Shown here piece by piece: positions 16,311-24,211 of a stretch of DNA of 40,893 nt. Numbering within the stretch: position 1 is the first letter of the stretch; every line of letters starts with the position of its first letter. The notes beneath the pieces are model-generated. The model ran no database searches, had not been told where the DNA came from, and was given only the letters and a program-made list of their open reading frames with translations. This stretch comes from Euryarchaeota archaeon RBG_19FT_COMBO_56_21 (GTDB taxonomy: Archaea; Thermoplasmatota; Thermoplasmata; UBA10834): assembly GCA_001800815.1 (NCBI GenBank), contig MGWC01000031.1:1-40893 (forward strand), in the 5' to 3' direction. The translations under genes were made by a program, and so were the position numbers.

Positions 16311-19300
16311 TCTGCTTCACCTCCTGTTTCGGTTTCTCATATTCAAACATCGCATCGATCATGGCGTAGATTTGAGAATCTCTGTAGCCCATCTGCGTCA
16401 GCGCCCCTGCCGGGCACGAACCCACGCACGCGCCGCAACCCTTGCATAGACCGACATTGACCTCGACGATCTTCTTATTCGGGTCCTTCTTGTCGGCCAC
16501 CACTTCCAGAGCCTTGTATTCGCAGGTTGGGACACAGATGCCACAGCCGTCGCACAGGGTCTCGTCTATTCTGGCGACGATGCCCTCGGCCTCCAGCGTC
16601 GTCTTGGACAGGATCGTCGTCGCCCTCGAGACAGCCGCCAGCGACTGGGCGATGCTCTCGTCCACGAACTTGGGGCTATGGGCAAGACCTGCCACGTATA
16701 TGCCCTCAGTGGCGAAGTCCACAGGCCTGAGCTTCATGTGCGCCTCGAGGAAGAACCCTTCCTTCGTCTGAGGCACCTTGCACATCGGGGCCAGAGACCC
16801 GGCATCCGGCTGTGCCCTCGTGCCGCTCGCCAGGACCAGATAGTCCGGCTTCATGACGATCTCCTTGCCCGTGTCCTCGTCCTTCACCTTGACCTCGAGC
16901 TTGCCGCCCTTCTCATCGACCTTTGGCTTCTCTTTGTCCTCGAACCTGATGAAGGTCACGCCTAGTCGACCGGCCTCCTTGTAGTATTTCTCCCTGAAGC
17001 CGTAGGTCCTGATGTCCCTGTACAGCACGAAGACCTTCGCGTTAGGATCCCTCTTCTTGATCTCTATTGCGGCAGTCATCGTGCCCGTGCAGCAGACCCG
17101 GGAGCAGTTGGGGTGGCCCTCCTCTCTGGAGCCCACGCACTGGATGAACACGTACTCGCCGCCCTTCGCCTCGCCCTTGTGTAGCTTCTCCTTGAGTTCG
17201 AGCAGAGTCAGCACGTTCTTGTTCTTGCCGTACAGGTACTCTCCCGTCGGCTTGTACTCTTGGCCTCCGATGGCGAGTATGACTGCTCCGTGCTCCATCG
17301 TCTCGCCCGACTCGAGCGTGGTCTTGAAGTTGCCCACATACCCGTCGATCATCTTGATCTTCGCATTCGTGTAGACGGTTATGTTCGGGTTGATGGAGAC
17401 CTCCTTGTCGAGCTCCTTCACGAACGCCATCGGGTCGTCGCCTGTTGGCAGGTAGTATAGCTTCTTGGTGTTCCCGCCAAGCTCCTTCTCCTTCTCGACC
17501 AGGTGGACCGTGAAGCCCTGCTTTGCCAGCTCGAGCGCTGCGGTCATGCCCGCCACGCCCCCGCCGACCACTAGCGCCGCCTGGTTGACCTTGAACTCGA
17601 GGTTCTCGAGCGGCTCCAGAAGTCTGGACTTGGCAACCGCCATGCGCACGAGGTCCTTCGACTTCTTCGTGGCGGCCTTGGGCTCGTGCATGTGTATCCA
17701 CGAGCACTGGTCCCTGATGTTGGCCATCTCGAACAGGTAGGGGTTGAGGCCCGCCTCGCGGATCGTGTTCTGGAACAGCGGCTCGTGGGTCCTGGGCGTG
17801 CAGCTCGCTACCACGACCCTGTTGAGCTTCAGCTCCTTTACCTTCTCCTTGATCTTCTCTTGAGTGTCCTGGGAACACGTGTACAGGTTCTGCTCCGCAT
17901 AGACAACGTTCGGGAGCGTCTTGGCGTACTCCGTGACCTCCGGGACCTTGACGACGCCTCCGATGTTGACTCCGCAGTGGCAGACGAAGACGCCTATCCT
18001 CGGCTCCTGGCCCTCCACGCTGATCTCCTTCGGGTACTCCTTCTTCGTGACCAGTGTGCCTCTGGCGGTCGCGATGACGCCTCCCGCCTTGGCGGCCGCT
18101 CCAGACGCCTCGGCGACGGTCATCGGGATGTCCTTGGGGGATGAGAACGCGCCCCCGACGAATATGCCGGGCCTGGATGTCTCGACCGGGTTGAAGACCG
18201 TCGTTTGGGCGAACCCGTCGTCGTTGAGCCTGAACTTCATGATCCTGCTCAGGTTCTCGGCGTCCGCTGGGGGTCTGAGCCCGACGGCCAGAACGACCAT
18301 CTGGAACTCCTCCTCCTTCGGCTCGCCGTTCTCGACATACTTTATCTTGAGGTTCTTTGTCTTGGGGTCCTCGGTGACTGCCGCCACCCTTGACCTGACG
18401 AACTCGATGCCCCACTGGTTCTGGGCCCTGTTGTAGTACTCGTCGAACTCCTTCCCGAACGCTCTCATGTCCATGAAGAATATGCTCGGCTTCACCTGGG
18501 ACGTGTGCTCCTTGGCTATGACCGCCTCCTTGATGGAGTACATGCAGCAAACGCTGGAGCAGTACTCGTTCCCGCAGTGCTCGTCCCTTGAGCCGACGCA
18601 CTGGATGAACGCTATCTTCTCAGGGATGTCGCCGTCCGAAGGCCTCAGGATGGTCCCGAAGTGCGGACCCGTTGCAGACATGATCCTCTCGAACTCGATG
18701 CTCGAGACGACGTTCTGGTAGACACCGTAACCGTATTCGGATTTGAGGCGCGCGTTGAACTCGTCGAAGCCTGGGGACAGGATGATGGAACCGACCCTGA
18801 TCTCCAGGACCTTCTCCTTCTGGTCGTACTCGACCGCCTTGGCCTTGCACTCCTCTGCGCATATTCCGCACCCGATGCACTTGTCCGGGTCGATCGAGTA
18901 GATCAGAGGAACCGCCTGCGGATAGCGCACATAGATGGCCTTCCTGATCTTCGTGTTCTCATCATACTCGTTAGTCGTCTCAATCGGGCATTTCTGGGCG
19001 CAGCTGCCGCAGCCTGTGCACTTCTTCGAGTCGACGCGGAATGCGTGCTGCTTCACAGTAACGTTGAAGTTGCCCGCCTCACCATCGACGGTGGCTATCT
19101 CCGCGTTCGTTATGAGACCGATGTTGTGGTGCCTGCCGGTCGCGACGAGCTTCGGCGCCATGATGCACATTGCGCAGTCGTTCGTCGGGAAGGTCTTGTC
19201 GAGTTGGGCCATCGTGCCGCCAATGCTCGCCTGCTTCTCGACCAGGTACACCTTGTATCCAGAGTCGGCCATGTCAAGGGCGGACTGCATCCCTGCGATG

Positions 19301-19347
19301 CCTCCTCCGACCACCATGACTGCACCGATCTTGTCGCTTGCTGCCAT
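16300..19347 (-). CDS. Tandem HdrA-like flavoprotein (BamE-type), copy C
   Basis: The 1015-residue protein holds two HdrA modules. Module 1 (1-435): FAD-binding GGGIAG at 14-19, [13 protein letters not shown] near 50, and ferredoxin motifs at C110/113/116/120 and C157/160/163/167. Module 2 (about 448-1015): HdrA N-terminal domain with CHCG at 456-459, a second FAD domain with GGGVAGM, and a C-terminal double ferredoxin starting near 932 and 968. Such proteins, like BamE, are thought to bifurcate electrons at flavin. TAATG overlap with the MvhD-wHTH gene upstream and an 11-nt overlap with mvhD downstream imply tight co-expression. Confidence 0.94.
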   Translation of the reverse strand: MAASDKIGAVMVVGGGIAGMQSALDMADSGYKVYLVEKQASIGGTMAQLDKTFPTNDCAMCIMAPKLVATGRHHNIGLITNAEIATVDGEAGNFNVTVKQHAFRVDSKKCTGCGSCAQKCPIETTNEYDENTKIRKAIYVRYPQAVPLIYSIDPDKCIGCGICAEECKAKAVEYDQKEKVLEIRVGSIILSPGFDEFNARLKSEYGYGVYQNVVSSIEFERIMSATGPHFGTILRPSDGDIPEKIAFIQCVGSRDEHCGNEYCSSVCCMYSIKEAVIAKEHTSQVKPSIFFMDMRAFGKEFDEYYNRAQNQWGIEFVRSRVAAVTEDPKTKNLKIKYVENGEPKEEEFQMVVLAVGLRPPADAENLSRIMKFRLNDDGFAQTTVFNPVETSRPGIFVGGAFSSPKDIPMTVAEASGAAAKAGGVIATARGTLVTKKEYPKEISVEGQEPRIGVFVCHCGVNIGGVVKVPEVTEYAKTLPNVVYAEQNLYTCSQDTQEKIKEKVKELKLNRVVVASCTPRTHEPLFQNTIREAGLNPYLFEMANIRDQCSWIHMHEPKAATKKSKDLVRMAVAKSRLLEPLENLEFKVNQAALVVGGGVAGMTAALELAKQGFTVHLVEKEKELGGNTKKLYYLPTGDDPMAFVKELDKEVSINPNITVYTNAKIKMIDGYVGNFKTTLESGETMEHGAVILAIGGQEYKPTGEYLYGKNKNVLTLLELKEKLHKGEAKGGEYVFIQCVGSREEGHPNCSRVCCTGTMTAAIEIKKRDPNAKVFVLYRDIRTYGFREKYYKEAGRLGVTFIRFEDKEKPKVDEKGGKLEVKVKDEDTGKEIVMKPDYLVLASGTRAQPDAGSLAPMCKVPQTKEGFFLEAHMKLRPVDFATEGIYVAGLAHSPKFVDESIAQSLAAVSRATTILSKTTLEAEGIVARIDETLCDGCGICVPTCEYKALEVVADKKDPNKKIVEVNVGLCKGCGACVGSCPAGALTQMGYRDSQIYAMIDAMFEYEKPKQEVKQNEH

Positions 19348-20111
19348 TACTGCTCACCTCCTACCTCGATCGTCTTGTAGGTGGGTGTGAAGCCCTCTGG
19401 ATGGTCCATCGAAAGGAGATTCTTCTGCCTCAGCACGACTATGTGCCCCAACACTCGATCCGCCGGGACATTCATCCTCTTCGAGAGGTCCTTCACGGAC
19501 ACGTTGTTGTTCTTCGCTAGCAGAAGGATCATTGATCTCTCGAATTCCTCCTTCGTAGCGTGGTACACAATGTCCAGGAGCTTCTCCTTGGCCAGCTTGT
19601 CACCGTACACATTTCCTTCTTCGACGATCTTCAGCTCATTGCTCACCAGAGCCCTCAGTCTGAAATCACTCAGTGCTTTGCGTATTGCCGTCAAGCCGTC
19701 CATCTTATCTTTTGCGTTGCTTGGGCCAAGCTTCTGAAGCACTCCTGTGAAGTCCCGGACGAGGTCAGCGAATCGTTGTCCCTCGGAGGCGCTCACCCAT
19801 TCGAGTCGCACACGTTGTGGATCGATGCCTGCAAGCCCAAGGATCTTCTCCGTAAGACCGATCTTATAGCTGGCTTGGAGGTTGCCGTTCACATAATGGC
19901 AGTCCCCCGGATGGCATCCCCCGATGAGCACGCCATCTGCACCCTGTATCAAAGCTTCAATGATGAGGACAGGGTCGATCCTGCCTGAACACATCACGCG
20001 AATTACTCTGATGTTCGACGGGTACTGAAACCTTGAGACCCCTGCCAGGTCCGCGCCGGCATAGCTGCACCAGTTACAGAGGAAGCCGACTAGGCGAGGT
20101 TCGAAGGCCAT
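19347..20111 (-). CDS. MvhD fused to a winged-helix domain, copy B
   Basis: The 254-residue product has MvhD at 1-132 ([31 protein letters not shown]) followed by a helical linker with GNVYG near 167 and a winged-helix domain at about 190-240. Recognition helix residues are near VPADRVLGHIVVLRQK. The usual FCC of MvhD is FLC here, so one Cys is missing. The start codon follows the tandem hdrA stop with no gap, and its own stop overlaps the next hdrA. The role could be a redox-sensing regulator or an Hdr-complex subunit with an extra docking domain. Confidence 0.92.
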   Translation of the reverse strand: MAFEPRLVGFLCNWCSYAGADLAGVSRFQYPSNIRVIRVMCSGRIDPVLIIEALIQGADGVLIGGCHPGDCHYVNGNLQASYKIGLTEKILGLAGIDPQRVRLEWVSASEGQRFADLVRDFTGVLQKLGPSNAKDKMDGLTAIRKALSDFRLRALVSNELKIVEEGNVYGDKLAKEKLLDIVYHATKEEFERSMILLLAKNNNVSVKDLSKRMNVPADRVLGHIVVLRQKNLLSMDHPEGFTPTYKTIEVGGEQ

Positions 20112-23100
20112 CTAGGTCCCCCCTTTCACACCGTTGACTTCTTTCACGGCGTTCGCAACCTGAGCAATGAGCTGCTCATCAGTGAAACCGGGCAACCGAA
20201 TAGCTCTCTCCGGACATGATGCAACACAGGTGCCACAGCCCTTGCACAGGACGATATTCGTCTTCGCTACACCTTCGGCAGTCTTCTCCATTGCACCGTA
20301 TGGGCAGACCGTCAGGCAAGTACCGCAGCCTGTGCATTTCTCCTCGTTCACCTGGGAGACTATTCCTTCTGTCTCGTAGCTGTCTTTCGAAAGAATGGTC
20401 GATGCACGTGAGACAGCCGCCGATGCCTGCGCAATGCATTCTTCCAAGAATTTTGGCGAATGAGCGAGTCCACAGAGATAGATGCCATCCGTCGCGAAGT
20501 CTACGGGACGCAGTTTCATATGCGCCTCAAGGAAGAATCTATCCTTGCTCAGCGGCACCTTGAGGATCTTCGCAAGAGCCTCATTGTCGGGATTCGGCAG
20601 GGTTGCTGCGGCAAGCACTAGCATATCTGGCCTCAGAAGGATATGCTCACCTAGGAAGTGTTCAAACGCTTGGACCTGCAGTTTCCCCTTCTCAATTGTT
20701 GCAGCAGGCAGAGAATCATCGTCGTATCTGATGAACATCACACCCTTCTCCGCAGCTTCCGAGAAGAAGTCCTCACGGAACCCATATGTGCGGATGTCCT
20801 TGTGGAGGACGTACACATTCGCGGCAGGATTCGCCTCCTTCAGCTTGAGTGCATTCTTGATTGTCTCGGTGCAGCACACACGCGAACAGTAGACTCGTTC
20901 CTTTGTTCTGCAACCGACGCACTGTATCATGACGACGCTCTTGGCCCTCTGTGCCACCCGTGGGTCCTTGGCAATGAGTTCCTCGAATTCCAGCTGGGTC
21001 ATGACGCCGCTGTGCTTGCCGTAGAGGTATTCCATTGGCTTGTATTCTACCCCGCCGGTCGCAACGATGATCACGCCAGTATCTATCTTCTCTTCTTTCC
21101 CATCAGCGGAGACGGTCGCGACATAGCTGCCAACATAGCCGCTCAACCCCTTGAGCAGCGCATTGGTGTGAACATGGATCATCTCGTTTCCTTCTACCCT
21201 CTTGATCATTTCCTTCAGTTCCCTCTGCGTGTCTTCGCCATTCAAGGTGTAGTGTATGCGTTTGAGAATTCCTCCAAGCTCCTTCTCCTTCTCGACGATA
21301 TGTGTCTCATATCCTTCGTCCGCGAGTTGAATCGCGCAGGTCATTCCAGACATCCCACCGCCGAGTATGAGCGCGCACTTCTTCACTGGGACGGTGATGC
21401 GGGGAAGCTGTTCGAGCAGTCTCGCCTTTGCCACTGCCATCCGGACAAGATCCTTCGCCTTCTGCGTTGCCTTGTCCGGTTCGTGGGTGTGGACCCACGA
21501 GCACTGGTCTCGGATGTTCGCCATTTCGAAAAGATGCACATTCAGTCCTGCCTGACGAATGGTATTCTGAAACAGTGGAGCATGTGTCCTCGGAGTGCAC
21601 GATGCTACAATTACACGGTTCAGATTATGTTCCTTGATCTTCTGCTTGATCTTCTCGTTGGTGTCCTGGGAGCACGTGTAGAGGTTCTCCTCAGCATAGA
21701 CGACGTCCGGCAGCCCTCTTGCGTATTGCGCGACCTCGGGTACGCGCACTACACCGCCAATATTGATGCCGCAGTGACATACGAATACGCCGATACGAGG
21801 TTCTTGCCCAACAACGTCAGTCTCGGGCGGGAACTCCCGTTCAGTCACAAGCGTGCCTCGAGCAGCTGAGATCAAAGATGACGCCTTTGCCGCAGCTCCG
21901 CTTGCCTGTGCAACAGAGTCAGGGATGTCCTTTGGCGCAGAGAATGCTCCACAGACATATATCCCTGGCACGTTTGTGTCCATTGGGGCAAAGATGCTTG
22001 TCTTCGCGAACCCGTGCTTGTTCAAATCTACGCCAAAGACACGTTTTATCCGCTCCACATCCTTGGGCGGCGAAGTGCCAACAGAAAGGACGACCATATT
22101 GAACTCACCGCTCTTGAGTTCCTCTCCCTCTAGGTACCAGACAATCAGGTTCTTCGTTGTTGGGTCTTCTTCCACTTTGGCGATGCGGTTGTTCTTGACG
22201 AACTTGATGTTGTGGACCTCTTCCGCACGGATGTAGTATTCATCAAACTCCTTTCCATACGCCCGGATGTCCATGAAGAATATGGTGGGCTTCAGGCCAG
22301 GCGTATGCTCCTGTGCGATTATTGCCTCCTTTATGGCAAACATGCAACAAACTGAAGAGCAGTAGGTCTTTCCTATTTGCGTGTCACGTGATCCAATGCA
22401 CTGGATAAACGCAATCTTCCCAGGAATCTCCCCGTCGCTCGGTCTGAGAACGAGGCCGCCATATGGTCCGGTCGCTGACAGCATTCTTTCCAGATCCAGA
22501 GAGGAGACCACGTTCGGATATCTGCCATAGCCGTACTCGGGCTTGAGACTCAGGTTGAACTCCTCATAGCCTGGAGCAAGAATGATCGAGCCGACTCTCA
22601 TCTCCAAGATCTTTTCCTTCTCAAAATATTCGATCGCCTCAGCCTCACACTGAGTTGCACAGATTCCACAGCCAATGCAGTGTTCCTCATCAATGATGTG
22701 CGTCGGTGGTATTGCCTGAGGATACTTCACATAGATGGCCTTTCGGAGCTTCAGACCTTTGTTATATTCATCAGGCACCTCTACGGGACAGCGCTGTGTA
22801 CAAACGCCACAGCCAGTGCATTTGTCCTCCCTTACGCGCCTTGTCCGCTTCCTTACCGTCACTCGGAAATTGCCCGGAGAACCTTCAACCAACTCGACTT
22901 CGGCATTTGATATTATTTGGATGTTGTGATGTCTGCCTGTCTCCACAAGTTTCGGTGCCATGATGCACATTGCACAGTCGTTCGTGGGGAAGGTCTTGTC
23001 AAGTTGTGCCATTGCACCACCGATGTTCGGACTCCTATCCACAAGATAGACCTTGAATCCTGAGTCAGCCAAATCGAGAGATGCCTGCATACCTGCAATG

Positions 23101-23144
23101 CCACCGCCAATCACTAGAACTGCACCAACAGGTCCTTCAGTCAT
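20112..23144 (-). CDS. Tandem HdrA-like flavoprotein (BamE-type), copy B
   Basis: The 1010-residue tandem HdrA has the same two-module layout as copy C. Module 1 contains [20 protein letters not shown] and ferredoxin motifs CTGCGVCTQRCP and CIGCGICATQCE; module 2 contains CHCG, GGGMSGM and the terminal motifs CTGCGTCLTVCP and CKGCGTCVASCP. All expected Cys are present, so it should carry two FAD and several [4Fe-4S] clusters. GGAGGGG lies upstream of the ATG. Hand-counted GC in this gene is about 43-55%, lower than in the sister copies. It is flanked on both sides by wHTH-fused mvhD genes. Confidence 0.94.
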   Translation of the reverse strand: MTEGPVGAVLVIGGGIAGMQASLDLADSGFKVYLVDRSPNIGGAMAQLDKTFPTNDCAMCIMAPKLVETGRHHNIQIISNAEVELVEGSPGNFRVTVRKRTRRVREDKCTGCGVCTQRCPVEVPDEYNKGLKLRKAIYVKYPQAIPPTHIIDEEHCIGCGICATQCEAEAIEYFEKEKILEMRVGSIILAPGYEEFNLSLKPEYGYGRYPNVVSSLDLERMLSATGPYGGLVLRPSDGEIPGKIAFIQCIGSRDTQIGKTYCSSVCCMFAIKEAIIAQEHTPGLKPTIFFMDIRAYGKEFDEYYIRAEEVHNIKFVKNNRIAKVEEDPTTKNLIVWYLEGEELKSGEFNMVVLSVGTSPPKDVERIKRVFGVDLNKHGFAKTSIFAPMDTNVPGIYVCGAFSAPKDIPDSVAQASGAAAKASSLISAARGTLVTEREFPPETDVVGQEPRIGVFVCHCGINIGGVVRVPEVAQYARGLPDVVYAEENLYTCSQDTNEKIKQKIKEHNLNRVIVASCTPRTHAPLFQNTIRQAGLNVHLFEMANIRDQCSWVHTHEPDKATQKAKDLVRMAVAKARLLEQLPRITVPVKKCALILGGGMSGMTCAIQLADEGYETHIVEKEKELGGILKRIHYTLNGEDTQRELKEMIKRVEGNEMIHVHTNALLKGLSGYVGSYVATVSADGKEEKIDTGVIIVATGGVEYKPMEYLYGKHSGVMTQLEFEELIAKDPRVAQRAKSVVMIQCVGCRTKERVYCSRVCCTETIKNALKLKEANPAANVYVLHKDIRTYGFREDFFSEAAEKGVMFIRYDDDSLPAATIEKGKLQVQAFEHFLGEHILLRPDMLVLAAATLPNPDNEALAKILKVPLSKDRFFLEAHMKLRPVDFATDGIYLCGLAHSPKFLEECIAQASAAVSRASTILSKDSYETEGIVSQVNEEKCTGCGTCLTVCPYGAMEKTAEGVAKTNIVLCKGCGTCVASCPERAIRLPGFTDEQLIAQVANAVKEVNGVKGGT

Positions 23145-23145
23145 T

Positions 23146-23934
23146 TCATTCCCCTCCTATCCTAACACTTTGCGCGCTCTGATAGAAAGGCGTGGCGCCT
23201 TCTATGCGGGAAACCTTCATCAGATCGCGATCCTTTAGCGTCACTATATGTTGCAGGACTCTTTTTGCGGGCAGATTCAGAGTTGTTGCGAGTTCTTTCA
23301 CAGAAACTGGCTTGTTAGATGCTGCCAGCAATATGTTTACTCGCGCGAATTCATCATCCATTGCTGAATCAAGCAATCCATCCAGTTCCTCTTCGGACAT
23401 CTTTCTTCCAAAGACATTCCCCTTCTCATAGAACTCGACGTACTTTCCAAGCAAAGAACGAACCCTGACGTCTTCGACAACATTCTTGGCTGCGAACAGG
23501 AGTTTGAGTTTCTTGATATCAGGTTGCTCCCCACTCACTGGGCTTGGGCCGAGTTCGGAGACTTGCGCTGTGAACTCCGTCATGAGTTTCGCAAAGCGTT
23601 CCCCCTCAGAGGCACTCACCCATTCGAGCCTCAAGCGCTCAAGCTCGAGGCCGCATTTCGCCAGAAGCTTCTTGACGACCTTCATACGTTGCTGTGCGTA
23701 GTAATTACCCTTGATGTAGTGGCAGTCACCAATGTGACATCCACCAACAAACACACCGTCCGCACCCTGAATGAACATCTCAAGAACAATGTCTGGGTCA
23801 ACGCGTGCGCTGCACATCACCTTGACAATTCTTATCTCGGGCGGATACTGGTACCTGCTCACGCCAGCCAGATCCGCTCCTGCATAGCTACACCAATTGC
23901 ACAAGAACCCCATGAGTTTCGGTTCGAAAGACAT
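23146..23934 (-). CDS. MvhD fused to a winged-helix domain, copy A
   Basis: The 262-residue protein has MvhD at about 1-135 ([31 protein letters not shown]), a helical linker with GNVFGRKM near 175, then a winged-helix domain around 195-245 containing PVSVKELATTLNLPAKRV. As in copy B, the MvhD FCC is FLC. GGGAGGT lies upstream of the ATG. The tandem hdrA starts 1 nt after its stop. The architecture is the same as copy B with clear divergence in the linker, so the fusion is old enough to have diversified and is not an assembly artefact. Confidence 0.92.
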   Translation of the reverse strand: MSFEPKLMGFLCNWCSYAGADLAGVSRYQYPPEIRIVKVMCSARVDPDIVLEMFIQGADGVFVGGCHIGDCHYIKGNYYAQQRMKVVKKLLAKCGLELERLRLEWVSASEGERFAKLMTEFTAQVSELGPSPVSGEQPDIKKLKLLFAAKNVVEDVRVRSLLGKYVEFYEKGNVFGRKMSEEELDGLLDSAMDDEFARVNILLAASNKPVSVKELATTLNLPAKRVLQHIVTLKDRDLMKVSRIEGATPFYQSAQSVRIGGE

Positions 23935-23938
23935 TTTT

Positions 23939-24211
23939 CTACCTCCCTATTGTGCCGGACATGAGTCCACGCACACAAAGCATGAAATTGCATTCATCAG
24001 AAAGTCTTCGTTCGCAAGTGTGGCAGCGCAATGCGAAGAGAATGTTCCTCAATATCAGGCTCTTTGTTTCTGCATCTACATTGGGTAGTGAACCTTCTGT
24101 CATTTCCACACTCTCACGCTGGACTCTTCCCCAGCGTGGCAGAGTTGAAACGTGCTTCTTGAATAGCCAAGCGGTCCTTATGACGTTCACGGCATCCTTC
24201 TCGTTTGTCAC
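23939..24211 (-). CDS. Small four-cysteine protein of unknown function
   Basis: The 90-residue protein starts at GTG, overlapping the upstream hdrA stop (GTGA), with GGAGGTGGT 5-6 nt before it, which strongly supports real translation. A basic N-terminal helical part is followed by CHTC-x7-C-x4-C near residues 63-80, a plausible Zn or Fe-S site. It ends 4 bp before the ATG of MvhD-wHTH copy A. I do not recognise the family. Its position inside the Hdr operon suggests a small electron-transfer or assembly partner. Confidence 0.7.
   Translation of the reverse strand: MTNEKDAVNVIRTAWLFKKHVSTLPRWGRVQRESVEMTEGSLPNVDAETKSLILRNILFALRCHTCERRLSDECNFMLCVRGLMSGTIGR

Noticed and set aside
17042..18601. 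A 519-aa minus-strand frame overlapping tandem hdrA copy C
   Set aside because: Arg/Gly/His-rich composition typical of the shifted frame of a GC-rich gene; the hdrA frame is fully supported by motifs.
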